In this document: one piece after another, positions 54,572 through 63,384 of the stretch
How the letters are laid out: every line of letters begins with the position of its first letter
How positions within the stretch are numbered: position 1 is the stretch's first letter
From: Actinomycetota bacterium
GTDB taxonomy: Bacteria; Actinomycetota; Acidimicrobiia; Spongiisociales; UBA4744
Assembly: GCA_013152275.1 (NCBI GenBank)
Contig: JAADGS010000045.1
Span: forward strand, 33,182 to 97,181
Reading direction: 5' to 3'
Length of the DNA: 64,000 nucleotides
Translations under genes and position numbers: made by a program
Notes under the pieces: model-generated
Databases searched by the model: none
What the model saw: only the letters and a program-made list of their open reading frames with translations
What the model was told of the DNA's origin: nothing

Positions 54572-55117
54572 ATGGCAAAACTGCCCGAACGCCGCCCGGA
54601 GACCCTCGGTGGGTACATCGTTCACGGAATCCCCTTCCCCGTCCAGACCGATGCGGACGCCCTGGCGTTCCTCAAGAAGATGGCACCCATCCAGATCGAG
54701 CAGGGGTACTCGATCACCTATCTGCACTCCTACGGCCAGGACAGCCCCTGGTTTGCCGGAGCGACGAACAAAAAGCTGCTCGCAAGCCGTGATCCGGAGA
54801 CCGGCTACACGTATGCGACGCCGCGGGGCCACGATATGTACACGGGCGAAGAAACCGAGTGGGTGGATATCACGGATCGGAAGGCCTCGGTGCATGCCGT
54901 CACGGTCTGCTACTTCGGATCCGAAGAGTTCCTTCCCGAGACTCCGTACGTGCTCGCGTTGATCCAATACGAGGGTGTGGACACGCTGTTCCTCACGAGG
55001 CTGATGGGTGTCGATCCCGACGCAGTCTCACTCGATTGGATCGACATGGAAGTGAAGCCCCGCTTCCTGCGCAACTCGAAACTCAAGCCGACGGACGTCT
55101 ATTTCGTCCCGGCCTGA
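54572..55117 (+). CDS. DUF35-type OB-fold protein, zinc ribbon degenerate
   Basis: A 181-aa protein that pairs with the thiolase-like gene upstream. The C-terminal part (CYFGSEEFLPETPYVLALIQYEGVDTLFLTRLMGVDPDAV) matches the DUF35 OB fold. The N-terminal rubredoxin-like ribbon, which normally has CxxC pairs, is ATNKKLLASRDPETGYTYATPRGHD here with no Cys, so it should not bind zinc. In known systems the DUF35 subunit stabilises or channels acyl-CoA to the thiolase or aldolase. GGAGG precedes the ATG. Confidence 0.82.
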   Translation: MAKLPERRPETLGGYIVHGIPFPVQTDADALAFLKKMAPIQIEQGYSITYLHSYGQDSPWFAGATNKKLLASRDPETGYTYATPRGHDMYTGEETEWVDITDRKASVHAVTVCYFGSEEFLPETPYVLALIQYEGVDTLFLTRLMGVDPDAVSLDWIDMEVKPRFLRNSKLKPTDVYFVPA

Positions 55118-55128
55118 GACAGCCGATG

Positions 55129-55154
55129 CCGGGGAGGACACTCGCCCTCCCCGG
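55129..55154 (+). terminator. Terminator after the thiolase-DUF35 pair
   Basis: A perfect 9-bp GC stem (CCGGGGAGG / CCTCCCCGG) with an 8-nt loop, 12 nt after the stop codon. No T-tract. Confidence 0.65.
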
Positions 55155-55272
55155 CCGTTCGGGCTGCAAACCATCACCGCCAGGATCACGGTGCATCCAC
55201 CTGCCGGATCATCCAGGGGACGGTCTCGCCGGTGCATGAGGTCACCCTGCAGGCAGGTATGATGCAGGTCCT

Positions 55273-55350
55273 CGGGCTGTGGCGCAGCTTGGTTAGCGCG
55301 CTTGACTGGGGGTCAAGAGGTCGCCGGTTCAAATCCGGCCAGCCCGACCA
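55273..55350 (+). tRNA. tRNA-Pro (anticodon GGG), CCA encoded
   Basis: A full cloverleaf. The acceptor CGGGCTG (55273-55279) pairs with CAGCCCG (55340-55346). The D-arm is GCGCAGCTTGGTTAGCGC. The anticodon stem CTTGA/TCAAG encloses loop CTGGGGG, giving anticodon GGG (proline). The T-arm has GGTTCAAATCC. Discriminator A is followed by a genome-encoded CCA. Confidence 0.96.
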
Positions 55351-55353
55351 CCG

Positions 55354-55379
55354 GATACCCCTGTAAGAGCAGGGGTATC
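55354..55379 (+). terminator. Terminator after tRNA-Pro
   Basis: A 9-bp stem (GATACCCCT / AGGGGTATC) with an 8-nt loop, 3 nt after the CCA end. Confidence 0.65.
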
Positions 55380-55507
55380 TGCACGTTGAAGAACTCGACC
55401 GCAAGCGGATGGGCCTCGGGCGCCCACCTTCGGCGGGCACTATCGGCACGGCGCCGTGTCCAAGACCGCGCGGCTGCCACCGATCGCGCGATTCCTGCCG
55501 CGTCAAG

Positions 55508-55562
55508 GTTCACCTCCCGTTCAACTTCCGGCCATCGTGAGGTCACCACGGACCCCTAACGT
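55508..55562 (+). promoter_or_regulatory. PHO box and promoter of the pst operon
   Basis: Four 11-nt direct repeats run from 55508 to 55551: GTTCACCTCCC, GTTCAACTTCC, GGCCATCGTGA and GGTCACCACGG, all fitting G-n-n-C-A-n-C. This matches the actinobacterial PHO box bound by PhoP/RegX3-type regulators. A -10-like TAACGT follows at 55557-55562, so the repeats cover the -35 region. The pstS start is at 55631, leaving a leader of about 60 nt. Confidence 0.75.
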
Positions 55563-55630
55563 CCCCCACGACAGATGACACCGGTTACCCCGCGGAACGA
55601 CGCGGAACACCGCATCGACGAGGAGGAAAG

Positions 55631-56743
55631 ATGTCGGACGATCAACCAAGAAGAAGGATGTCGCGCACGATACGCATCGGAGTGTTCGTCGCCGCGATGA
55701 CGCTCATTGCCGCGGCATGCTCGAATTCATCGGGATCGGCCGCCGCTCCGGCCCCTGCCGGCGACGGAACCACGAGCGCCGCCCCGGCCCTCGCCGGCAC
55801 GCTGAACGGCGCCGGCGCCACGTTCCCCGCCCCCATCTACCTGGAATGGATCGGTGCATACCAGAAGCAGTTCCCCGACGTTCGTGTCAACTACCAGGCG
55901 ATCGGCTCCGGTGGCGGGGTGCAGAACTTCATCCAACAGACCGTCGACTTTGCGGGGACGGATGCCTATCTCACCGATGACGAGCTGGCCCAGGCGTCTC
56001 AGAACGGGACCGTCTACCACATCCCCACCGTCTTCGGCGCCGTCGTGCCCGCGTACAATCTCTCTGGTGTCGACGGCCTCACACTCGATTGCGACAGTCT
56101 GGCCGGCGTCTTCCTGGGTACGATCACCCGGTGGAACGACCCGGCGATCGTCGCCCTCAACCCGAAAGCAACCCTGCCCGACGAGGACATCCAGATCGTC
56201 CACCGCTCCGACGGATCGGGGACGACCAACGCCTTCACGCTCTACCTCGACACCTGCAACACGCAGTGGCATGACACCGTCGGGTACGGCAAGGACGTCG
56301 AATGGCCCGTCGGTGTGGGCGGCAAGGGCAACGACGGCGTCGCCGCGGCAATCTCCAACACCGAGGGATCACTCGGCTACGTCGAACTGGCCTACGCCAC
56401 CCAGACCGGCCTCCAGATCACCTCGATGGTGAACAAGTCGGGCAATGTCATCGAGCCGAGCCTCGAATCAACCGCCGCAGCCGCCGACGGCGTCGTCTTC
56501 CCCGACGACCTGCGATTCACCCTGGCCGACACCGCCGCACCCCAAGGCTGGCCCATCGCCACCGCCACATGGATCCTTGCCTACGGCAACATGGCGGAGG
56601 ACAAGGCGCAGCTCCTGCGGTCGTGGTTGACCTGGGCACTGACCGAGGGAGATGATGCAGCGCGGGCCCTCGACTACGCCCCGATCCCCGACTCACTGCA
56701 GAAGAAAGCCCTCGCCTTCGTCAACCAGATCGGTGCCGGCTGA
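55631..56743 (+). CDS. pstS: Phosphate-binding lipoprotein PstS
   Basis: A 370-aa periplasmic-type binding protein anchored as a lipoprotein. After a basic N-region and a hydrophobic segment (about 16-29) the lipobox ends in LIAAAC. GAGATFPAPIYLEWIGAY, GSGGGVQNFI and HRSDGSGTTNAFT are phosphate-contact segments of PstS. AGGAGGAAAG precedes the ATG. It delivers phosphate to PstCA. A strong hairpin separates it from pstC. Confidence 0.97.
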   Translation: MSDDQPRRRMSRTIRIGVFVAAMTLIAAACSNSSGSAAAPAPAGDGTTSAAPALAGTLNGAGATFPAPIYLEWIGAYQKQFPDVRVNYQAIGSGGGVQNFIQQTVDFAGTDAYLTDDELAQASQNGTVYHIPTVFGAVVPAYNLSGVDGLTLDCDSLAGVFLGTITRWNDPAIVALNPKATLPDEDIQIVHRSDGSGTTNAFTLYLDTCNTQWHDTVGYGKDVEWPVGVGGKGNDGVAAAISNTEGSLGYVELAYATQTGLQITSMVNKSGNVIEPSLESTAAAADGVVFPDDLRFTLADTAAPQGWPIATATWILAYGNMAEDKAQLLRSWLTWALTEGDDAARALDYAPIPDSLQKKALAFVNQIGAG

Positions 56744-56755
56744 CCGAACCGCACA

Positions 56756-56802
56756 GCGTGAACCGGGCCGCACGGACCGTCTCCGAGCGGCCCGGTTCAC
56801 GC
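56756..56802 (+). terminator. Long stem-loop between pstS and pstC
   Basis: A perfect 16-bp stem (56756-56771 with 56787-56802; GCGTGAACCGGGCCGC and its complement) around a 15-nt loop. It sits inside the operon, so it is probably an attenuating or mRNA-stabilising structure that keeps PstS in excess over the permease. Confidence 0.75.
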
Positions 56803-56824
56803 GGCACAGATCACGGAGGCATCC

Positions 56825-57802
56825 ATGACCAACAGCAGTGGCGAACCCGGCGCACAGGTACGCCGACCGATCGTCGATCGCCCTCGACGTCGAGGCGATC
56901 GCGTCTTTCGCCGCGTCGCCTTGATATCGGCGGCCGTCGTGCTGCTCCTCCTCGCCATCATGATCGTGTCGACCACCATCGCCTCGCTCCCCGTATGGCG
57001 ATCCCAAGGCTTCATCGGATTCCTCCTCGGGATGCGCTGGGTACCGAACAAGGGCATCTTCGGGGCGTTCCCGTTCATCTACGGTACGGTCGTCACCGCG
57101 CTCATCGGCGTCCTTGTCGGTGTGCCCATCAGTGTCCTCATCGCTCTCTACATCTCGGAGGTCGCCACCCCCAAGGTTGCCGGTCCCGTGTCGTACCTCA
57201 TCGACCTGCTCGCCGCCATCCCTTCGGTCGTCTACGCCCTCTGGGGCATCTTCGTTTTCGTCCCCTACGTTGTGAAGCCCGTCTCCGATGCTCTCGCCCG
57301 ATACCTGGGCTGGACAGGCATCTTCGAGGGTCCTGTCTTCGGCCTGTCCTACCTCTCGACCGGACTCGTCCTCTCGATCATGATCGTGCCGATCGTCAGC
57401 GCCATCTGCCGGGAGGTCTTTGCCACCGTCCCTGCGGGGGAGAAGGAGGCGGCCCTGGCTCTGGGTGCAACCCGCTGGGAGATGATCCGCCTCGCTGTCC
57501 TGCCGCGTTCCCGTGCCGGCATCGTCGGTGCCGTGATGCTGGGCCTCGGCCGGGCGCTCGGCGAGACGATCGCCGCCGCGCTGCTCATCGGATCCCAGGT
57601 GGGCATCCACCTCTCCGTCGTCCAACCCGGATACACGATGGCGGCGGTGATCGCCAACCAGTTCCAGGAGGCCGACGCGGCCCAGATCAGCGCTCTTCTC
57701 GGTATCGGTGTCGTCCTCTTCTTCATCACCATCGTCGTCAACGTGCTGGCGCGCATCGTCGTGGCGCGCACCGGAGGCACCCTCGTGTCGGCCGACCTAT
57801 GA
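56825..57802 (+). CDS. pstC: Phosphate ABC transporter permease PstC
   Basis: A 325-aa protein with six transmembrane segments after a cytosolic N-terminus. The membrane loop before helix 3-4 (YGTVVTALIGVLVGVPISVLIALYISE), AAIPSVVYALWG and the coupling-helix EAA-like motif EKEAALALGATRWEMIRLAVLPRSRAGIVG are typical. It partners with PstA. Confidence 0.95.
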   Translation: MTNSSGEPGAQVRRPIVDRPRRRGDRVFRRVALISAAVVLLLLAIMIVSTTIASLPVWRSQGFIGFLLGMRWVPNKGIFGAFPFIYGTVVTALIGVLVGVPISVLIALYISEVATPKVAGPVSYLIDLLAAIPSVVYALWGIFVFVPYVVKPVSDALARYLGWTGIFEGPVFGLSYLSTGLVLSIMIVPIVSAICREVFATVPAGEKEAALALGATRWEMIRLAVLPRSRAGIVGAVMLGLGRALGETIAAALLIGSQVGIHLSVVQPGYTMAAVIANQFQEADAAQISALLGIGVVLFFITIVVNVLARIVVARTGGTLVSADL

Positions 57803-58680
57803 CCACGGAACCCACTTCGCTGGGCAGACCGCTCTCGGCGCGTCGACGCCTCACCGACCGTCTGGCACTCACCGCCATGTACGCTGCAGTCGGGGTGTCG
57901 CTCATCCCCCTTGCCCTCATCGCGTACTTCCTCATCGTGCGCGGCCTCGGGGCGATGAGCTGGGACTTCCTCACCAGCTCCCAGCCCTTCAGTTATGTTC
58001 AGCGAGGCGGTGGTGCGCTCAACGCTCTCGTCGGCACCTCCTACATGGTCGGGCTCGCCTCCGTTCTCGCCGTTCCTCTCGGCATCGCCGCGGCGATCTA
58101 CCTCAACGAGTACGGCTCCGGTCGGTTCGCCGCCGTCGTCCGCTTCTTCGCCGATGTCATGACCGGCGTGCCCTCGGTCTTCGTCGGGCTCTTCATCTAC
58201 ACGCTCCTCATCGTTCCCACGCCGCTCGGCTTCTCCGCCATCGCCGGCGGGCTGGCCCTCGCCCTCATCATGCTGCCCATCATCATCCGCTCGACCGAGG
58301 AGATCCTCCGACTCGTCCCTCCGAGCCTGCGAGACGCCAGCGCCGCGTTGGGAGCCACGCGCGCACACACGACCATGAAGGTCGTGCTCCCCGCGGCGCG
58401 TCGCGGGATCACGACCGGGGTGATGCTCGCCGTGGCCCGAGCCGCCGGAGAGACCGCACCCCTGATCATGACCGCGCTCGGATCAGTGCAGCTCGCCTTC
58501 GGCTGGACGATCCCCATTTCGGCGCTGCCGCTCTTCATCTACGACGGGGCACGGAACCCGTTCGCGGCGGGACAGGAACGCGCCTTCGCCGCGGCTGCGG
58601 AACTGGTCGCCATCGTCCTCGTCTTCACCGTGGCCGCACGCTGGATCGCCTCTCGCCATGACCGGGAGCTTGGCCGATGA
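57799..58680 (+). CDS. pstA: Phosphate ABC transporter permease PstA
   Basis: A 293-aa protein with six transmembrane segments: [20 protein letters not shown] and coupling motif [27 protein letters not shown]. The ATG at 57799 overlaps the pstC stop; the same frame stays open far upstream through pstC, but that part is not protein-like. It is coupled to pstB by ATGA. Confidence 0.95.
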   Translation: MTTEPTSLGRPLSARRRLTDRLALTAMYAAVGVSLIPLALIAYFLIVRGLGAMSWDFLTSSQPFSYVQRGGGALNALVGTSYMVGLASVLAVPLGIAAAIYLNEYGSGRFAAVVRFFADVMTGVPSVFVGLFIYTLLIVPTPLGFSAIAGGLALALIMLPIIIRSTEEILRLVPPSLRDASAALGATRAHTTMKVVLPAARRGITTGVMLAVARAAGETAPLIMTALGSVQLAFGWTIPISALPLFIYDGARNPFAAGQERAFAAAAELVAIVLVFTVAARWIASRHDRELGR

Positions 58681-59450
58681 AGACCTTCCAGCTCCGCGAT
58701 GTCAGTGCGTACTACGGCGACTTTCGCGCCATCGCCGATATCGACCTCACGCTCAAGCCTGGGGTTATCACCGCCCTCATCGGTCCCTCCGGTTGCGGGA
58801 AGTCGACTCTTCTGCGTTGCCTGAACCGGATGCACGAGTTCGTCCCCGGGGCACGCGTCGAAGGCGAGATCACCCTTGACCATGAGGACGTGTACGGCCC
58901 GTCGGTGTCACCCGCAGAGGTGCGCCGCGTCGTCGGTATGGTGTTCCAGCGACCCAACCCCTTTCCGACACTCAGCATCTTCGACAACGTCGCCGCCGGA
59001 CTGCGGCTTGACGGCGGGTACTCCCGTGGCGAGTTCGACGACCGCGTCGAATGGGCGCTTCGCGCCGCTCACCTCTGGAAGGAAGTCGAGTATCAGCTCG
59101 ACGCCCCGGGAGCATCGCTCTCGGGTGGTCAGCAACAGCGCCTCTGCATCGCCCGGACCATCGCCGTGCAACCCGCGGTGATCCTCATGGACGAACCCTG
59201 CTCGGCACTCGACCCCATCGCGACGCTACGCATCGAGGATCTCATGCGTGAACTCAAGGAGGACTACACCATCGCCATCGTGACCCACAACATGGAACAG
59301 GCGGCCCGCGTGTCCGACTTCACCGGGTTCCTCGTGATCGAGGAGGCCGGAGACCCCGGGCGTCTCGTCGAGTTCGGCGAGACGAGCCAGGTCTTCACGA
59401 CTCCGGCCGACGAACGCACAGAACGGTATATCTCGGGAAAGTTCGGATGA
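58677..59450 (+). CDS. pstB: Phosphate ABC transporter ATPase PstB (copy 1)
   Basis: A 257-aa ATPase: Walker [10 protein letters not shown] (about 37-45), Q-loop VFQRPNPFP, signature [16 protein letters not shown], Walker [13 protein letters not shown] and switch His in IVTHNMEQA. It powers PstCA. Unusually, it is followed directly by a second pstB. Confidence 0.96.
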   Translation: MKTFQLRDVSAYYGDFRAIADIDLTLKPGVITALIGPSGCGKSTLLRCLNRMHEFVPGARVEGEITLDHEDVYGPSVSPAEVRRVVGMVFQRPNPFPTLSIFDNVAAGLRLDGGYSRGEFDDRVEWALRAAHLWKEVEYQLDAPGASLSGGQQQRLCIARTIAVQPAVILMDEPCSALDPIATLRIEDLMRELKEDYTIAIVTHNMEQAARVSDFTGFLVIEEAGDPGRLVEFGETSQVFTTPADERTERYISGKFG

Positions 59451-60307
59451 TCGGCAACGCCGCGCGGATCAAGCCCCGTCACACACCGAGCCGGTTCGGA
59501 GCCGGGGAGAATCGAGGAACCTTGGCCGATCACATCGCCCCTGTCTATCGCGCCGAACAGTTCTCGCTGTGGTACGGCGAGCATCAAGCACTGCGCGAGG
59601 TCTCGTTGAACATCGCTCCTCGCGAGATCACAGCGATCATCGGTCCCTCCGGGTGCGGGAAGTCGACGATGCTGCGCAGCCTCAACCGCATGAACGACAG
59701 CATTGCCGGCGTCTCGGTAGCCGGAACGATTCTCTTCGAAGGCCAGGACCTCTACGACGACGCCACCGACGCCGTCGAGGTCCGCCGGCGCATCGGCATG
59801 GTGTTCCAGAAGCCGAACCCGTTCCCGATGTCGATCTATGACAATGTCGCCTACGGCCCACGTCTTCATGGCGACCGGCATCCCGACGACATCGTCGAAG
59901 CCTCCCTACGTCGTACGGCGCTCTGGGACGACGTACGCGGCCGCCTCCACCAATCGGCGCTGGCACTCTCCGGAGGTCAGCAGCAACGCCTCTGCATCGC
60001 CCGTGCCATCGCCGTGCAACCGGCTGTGATCCTCATGGACGAACCCTGCTCGGCACTCGACCCCATTGCGACCCTACGCATCGAGGAGCTCATGCTCGAG
60101 CTCAAGGAGGACTACACCATCGTCATCGTGACCCACAACATGCAGCAAGCCGCCCGAGTCTCCGATCGCACGGCCTTCTTCACCGTGGAAGTCGGCGAAA
60201 CCGGCCGACACATCGGCCACGTAGTAGAATACGATGAGACGAGCAAGATCTTTACGAATCCCGCGGAAAAGGCCACCGAGGACTACATCACCGGGCGATT
60301 TGGATGA
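59447..60307 (+). CDS. pstB: Phosphate ABC transporter ATPase PstB (copy 2)
   Basis: A 286-aa paralogue of the preceding gene with an extra N-terminal stretch of about 30 residues ([18 protein letters not shown]...) before the core [16 protein letters not shown]. All ATPase motifs are intact ([51 protein letters not shown]). The two copies differ in the first half but share a nearly identical DNA block in the second half. The pair may work as a heterodimer. Confidence 0.95.
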   Translation: MIGNAARIKPRHTPSRFGAGENRGTLADHIAPVYRAEQFSLWYGEHQALREVSLNIAPREITAIIGPSGCGKSTMLRSLNRMNDSIAGVSVAGTILFEGQDLYDDATDAVEVRRRIGMVFQKPNPFPMSIYDNVAYGPRLHGDRHPDDIVEASLRRTALWDDVRGRLHQSALALSGGQQQRLCIARAIAVQPAVILMDEPCSALDPIATLRIEELMLELKEDYTIVIVTHNMQQAARVSDRTAFFTVEVGETGRHIGHVVEYDETSKIFTNPAEKATEDYITGRFG

Positions 60308-60993
60308 CCAGATTCCGCACCCAATTCCACACCGAGTTGGAGGCGTTGGAAACGACGCTGGTGGAGATGGCCAAGCTCGCGACCTCACAGATCGAGAAGG
60401 CCATGGTCTCCATCGCCAACGCGGATACACAAATCGCGGAAGCAGTCATTGCCGGCGACGGGGAGATTGATCGGATCTACCTCGAGATCGAGCGGCGCTG
60501 GACCGAGCTCATGGCGCTGCAAACCCCCGTCGCGACCGATCTGCGCCGGATGACGCTCATGCTACAGACGAATCACAGCGTCGAAAGGATCGGGGACCAG
60601 GCCGTCAACATCGCCAAGATTGCTCGAGCCACCCACGGGTTGCCACGCAGCGACACCATCCTGCGACATCTCCAAGAGATGGGGGACATCGTCATTCCCA
60701 TGTTGAATGTGGCGATCGAAGCCCTTGTCAAGCGTGATCTGGAGTTGGCATTCCGTCTGCCCGTGATGGACGATCCAGTCGACCGTCTGGATCGCAATAT
60801 GCACAAGGCGGTTGTGGCGTGCGGCCCCGATCCCGAGTTGCTCGAGTGGGCGGTGCACATGATCATCGTATCGCGGGCCCTGGAACGCGTCGGCGACCGG
60901 GCAGTGGACATCGGCGAACAGGTCGCTTTCCTGCAGACCGGCGAGTTCCAAGAGTTCTCGGACGGCACACCGATCGTTTTCCATGCCGACTGA
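60304..60993 (+). CDS. phoU: Phosphate signalling protein PhoU
   Basis: A 229-aa all-helical protein with two three-helix PhoU repeats, each with a metal-binding E/DxxxD-type motif: [16 protein letters not shown] and [17 protein letters not shown]. It links Pst transport state to the sensor kinase, keeping it off when phosphate is plentiful. It overlaps pstB by 4 nt and the response regulator by 11 nt. Confidence 0.95.
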   Translation: MTRFRTQFHTELEALETTLVEMAKLATSQIEKAMVSIANADTQIAEAVIAGDGEIDRIYLEIERRWTELMALQTPVATDLRRMTLMLQTNHSVERIGDQAVNIAKIARATHGLPRSDTILRHLQEMGDIVIPMLNVAIEALVKRDLELAFRLPVMDDPVDRLDRNMHKAVVACGPDPELLEWAVHMIIVSRALERVGDRAVDIGEQVAFLQTGEFQEFSDGTPIVFHAD

Positions 60994-61684
60994 CCACCGG
61001 GTCCTCGTCGTCGAAGACGACGAGACCCTCGCCCAGTCGATCCGCTACAACCTGGAGCGGGAGGGTTTCTCGGTCGAGGTCGTGGCCGACGGAAGCGAAG
61101 TCCTCCGCGAGCACAAGGCGTTCGGCCCTTCGCTCGTGGTGCTCGATCTGATGCTGCCGGGCATGTCCGGGTTGGATGTGCTGCGGGAACTGCGGGTCGA
61201 CTCCACCGTTCCGGTGATCATCGTGACGGCGAAAGACACCGAGGCCGACAAGGTCACAGGGTTGGAACTTGGTGCCGACGACTACGTGACCAAACCGTTC
61301 TCGATGCGAGAGCTTCTCTCGCGCATCAGAGCGATACTCCGTCGAGCAGACCTCTACACCAACGGTGAAGAACCCCCTCTCCTGATCGGCGGACGCGTGC
61401 GGCTCGATGCGGATCGGCACGAAGTTCGCGTGGACGCAGAACTCGTACCGTTCCGACCCAAGGAGTTCGATCTCCTCGAGGCGCTCCTCCGACGAAAGGG
61501 CAAGCTCGTGACCCGGGCGATCCTGTTGGACGAGGTGTGGGGATATACGTTCTACGGAGATATGAAGACACTCGACGTGCACATCAAACGGGTACGTGAC
61601 AAGATCGAGCAGGATCCCTCCCATCCGACCCAGATCGTCACAGTGCGTGGTCTCGGCTATAAGTTCGTAGATGAGAACGCGTAG
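60983..61684 (+). CDS. OmpR/PhoB-family response regulator (RegX3/PhoP-like)
   Basis: A 233-aa regulator. The receiver has acidic residues VEDDE (about 9-13), the phospho-acceptor Asp in LVVLDLMLPGMSG (about 53) and Lys in DYVTKPFS (about 102). The C-terminal winged helix contains FDLLEALLRRKGKLVTRAILLDEVWGYTF. Its place behind phoU and before a PhoR-like kinase makes it the likely activator binding the 11-nt repeats upstream of pstS. Confidence 0.95.
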   Translation: MPTDHRVLVVEDDETLAQSIRYNLEREGFSVEVVADGSEVLREHKAFGPSLVVLDLMLPGMSGLDVLRELRVDSTVPVIIVTAKDTEADKVTGLELGADDYVTKPFSMRELLSRIRAILRRADLYTNGEEPPLLIGGRVRLDADRHEVRVDAELVPFRPKEFDLLEALLRRKGKLVTRAILLDEVWGYTFYGDMKTLDVHIKRVRDKIEQDPSHPTQIVTVRGLGYKFVDENA

Positions 61685-61692
61685 GCCCGGCC

Positions 61693-63384
61693 ATGCATAG
61701 GCGCTCGCCCTCGTTCCGACGCCGACTCGTTACCTGGTACGCAATAACGCTACTGGTCGTCCTGGCCGGCCTCGGTCTGGCACTCGATCGGACCCTTCGA
61801 TCCTTTCTCCTCGACCAGCTCACCGACTCCCTCACCGCCCAGGCACGAGCCATCCAGCAGGCGCTGCCCACCGATGCGGCCGGTCTCCAAGCTGCAGCCG
61901 AGGAACTCGGCGCAGATCTCAACGTGCGGGTTACCGTCATCGCTCCAGACGGGACCGTGCTCGCCGACTCTGCCTCGGATCCGGCAACGATGGAGAACCA
62001 CAGCACGCGGCCGGAGGTGGTTGAGGCGCTCGGCGGCAGAGTGGGGGTGGCCTCCCGAACCAGCGCCACCGTCGGCATCGCTTTCCGCTATGTGGCGCTC
62101 CCGGAGCGCGATGGCGTGGTCGTCAGGGTTGCGCTTCCCGAGACCGAGACACGAGAGCGGCTCGCTTCGCTGCGCGTCATCCTTCTCGTCTGGGGTCTCG
62201 CCGCCGCGGCTGTCGGCCTCCTCGGAGTGTGGCTCATCGCTCGACACACCATGCGTCCCCTGGAAGATCTGTCCCAGTCGGTGGCGGACATCTCGCAGGG
62301 AGCGGTGGAGACCGAAATACCCAGAAGCGGCATTGCAGAGTTGGACCACCTCGGGGAAGCAGTCGCCGAGATGGCCACCGAGATCGATACTCGCATCTCC
62401 GACATCCAGAGGGAACAGGAGATGCGAGATCTCGTTCTTTCGGCATTGGATATTGGAGTCGTGCTCATCGACGGTGATGACATCGCCTATGCCAACCCAC
62501 CGGCCCGAACGCTCATCGGCAAGGAGGCCGGTCGGGTGCAGGAACTCCACCCCGCCGTCCTCCGCAAGCTGATCTCGGGGGCCGGCGCGGACGAGGAGCG
62601 AGCGGCCGCCGACTTTGAAGCGGGCTATCCGGCACGGTCCATCGCCGCGGCCGCCGTGTGGCTCGAGCGGAGTGGGCTCGTCATGCTGACATTGACCGAC
62701 GTGACCGAGGCAAGAAGAGTGGAAGCCCTGCGGCGAGATTTCGTCTCCGCCGCATCACATGAGCTGAAGACGCCGGCCGCAGCCATTCAGGCGGGTGCAG
62801 AGACGATCCTCACCGCTCTCGATGACGACCCGGAAGCCGTCCGGCTCTTTGCCCAGATGGTTTGTGACAACGCGTTGCGCCTGTCGGGCATCGTAAGTGA
62901 CCTTCTCGATCTGTCGAGGCTGGAGACGCAAGAACCGGTACGAGCACCCGTGTCACTCGATGACCTCGTCCAGGACGAAGTCGATCGACTCGGTGCCGTG
63001 TCGGTCAACATGTCCGTGGAGGCCGCGCCGGTCGTTGTGTTCGGAGATCGCGCCGACCTCACGCTGGCAGTCCGCAACCTGCTGGCAAACGCCGTGCGCT
63101 ACACCCATGAAGGAGGACACGTCTGGGTGAGCGTGTACGCAAGGGATCGCGCCGCCATCGTCGAGGTGGCAGACGACGGGGTCGGAATACCGAGCGCCGA
63201 TCTCCCAAGGGTCTTCGAGCGCTTTTACCGAGTCGACGAAGGCCGCTCCCGCCGAACCGGAGGAACGGGCCTCGGCCTGGCCATCGTCAAGCACGTGGCC
63301 GAAGAACACGGCGGCCACGTGGAAGCCGAAAGCGTCCTCTCGGAAGGATCGGCCTTTCGGATCGTGATACCGCTCGAATCGTGA
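61693..63384 (+). CDS. PhoR/SenX3-like sensor histidine kinase
   Basis: A 563-aa membrane kinase: TM1 (about 15-35), an extracytoplasmic sensor region to about 150, TM2 (about 158-180), HAMP (about 180-235), a PAS-like domain (about 245-345), dimerisation helix with the phosphorylated His in SAASHELKTP (about 353-362), and ATPase motifs NLLANAVRYTHEGG (N box), DDGVGIP (G1), FERFYRVDEGRSRRTGGTGLGLAIV (F and G2). It controls the upstream response regulator in response to phosphate via PhoU/Pst. Confidence 0.95.
   Translation: MHRRSPSFRRRLVTWYAITLLVVLAGLGLALDRTLRSFLLDQLTDSLTAQARAIQQALPTDAAGLQAAAEELGADLNVRVTVIAPDGTVLADSASDPATMENHSTRPEVVEALGGRVGVASRTSATVGIAFRYVALPERDGVVVRVALPETETRERLASLRVILLVWGLAAAAVGLLGVWLIARHTMRPLEDLSQSVADISQGAVETEIPRSGIAELDHLGEAVAEMATEIDTRISDIQREQEMRDLVLSALDIGVVLIDGDDIAYANPPARTLIGKEAGRVQELHPAVLRKLISGAGADEERAAADFEAGYPARSIAAAAVWLERSGLVMLTLTDVTEARRVEALRRDFVSAASHELKTPAAAIQAGAETILTALDDDPEAVRLFAQMVCDNALRLSGIVSDLLDLSRLETQEPVRAPVSLDDLVQDEVDRLGAVSVNMSVEAAPVVVFGDRADLTLAVRNLLANAVRYTHEGGHVWVSVYARDRAAIVEVADDGVGIPSADLPRVFERFYRVDEGRSRRTGGTGLGLAIVKHVAEEHGGHVEAESVLSEGSAFRIVIPLES

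Noticed and set aside
56758..57798. Open frame joined to PstA running through pstC
   Set aside because: It is a high-GC shadow frame of pstC. PstA homology starts at the ATG 57799, which overlaps the pstC stop.
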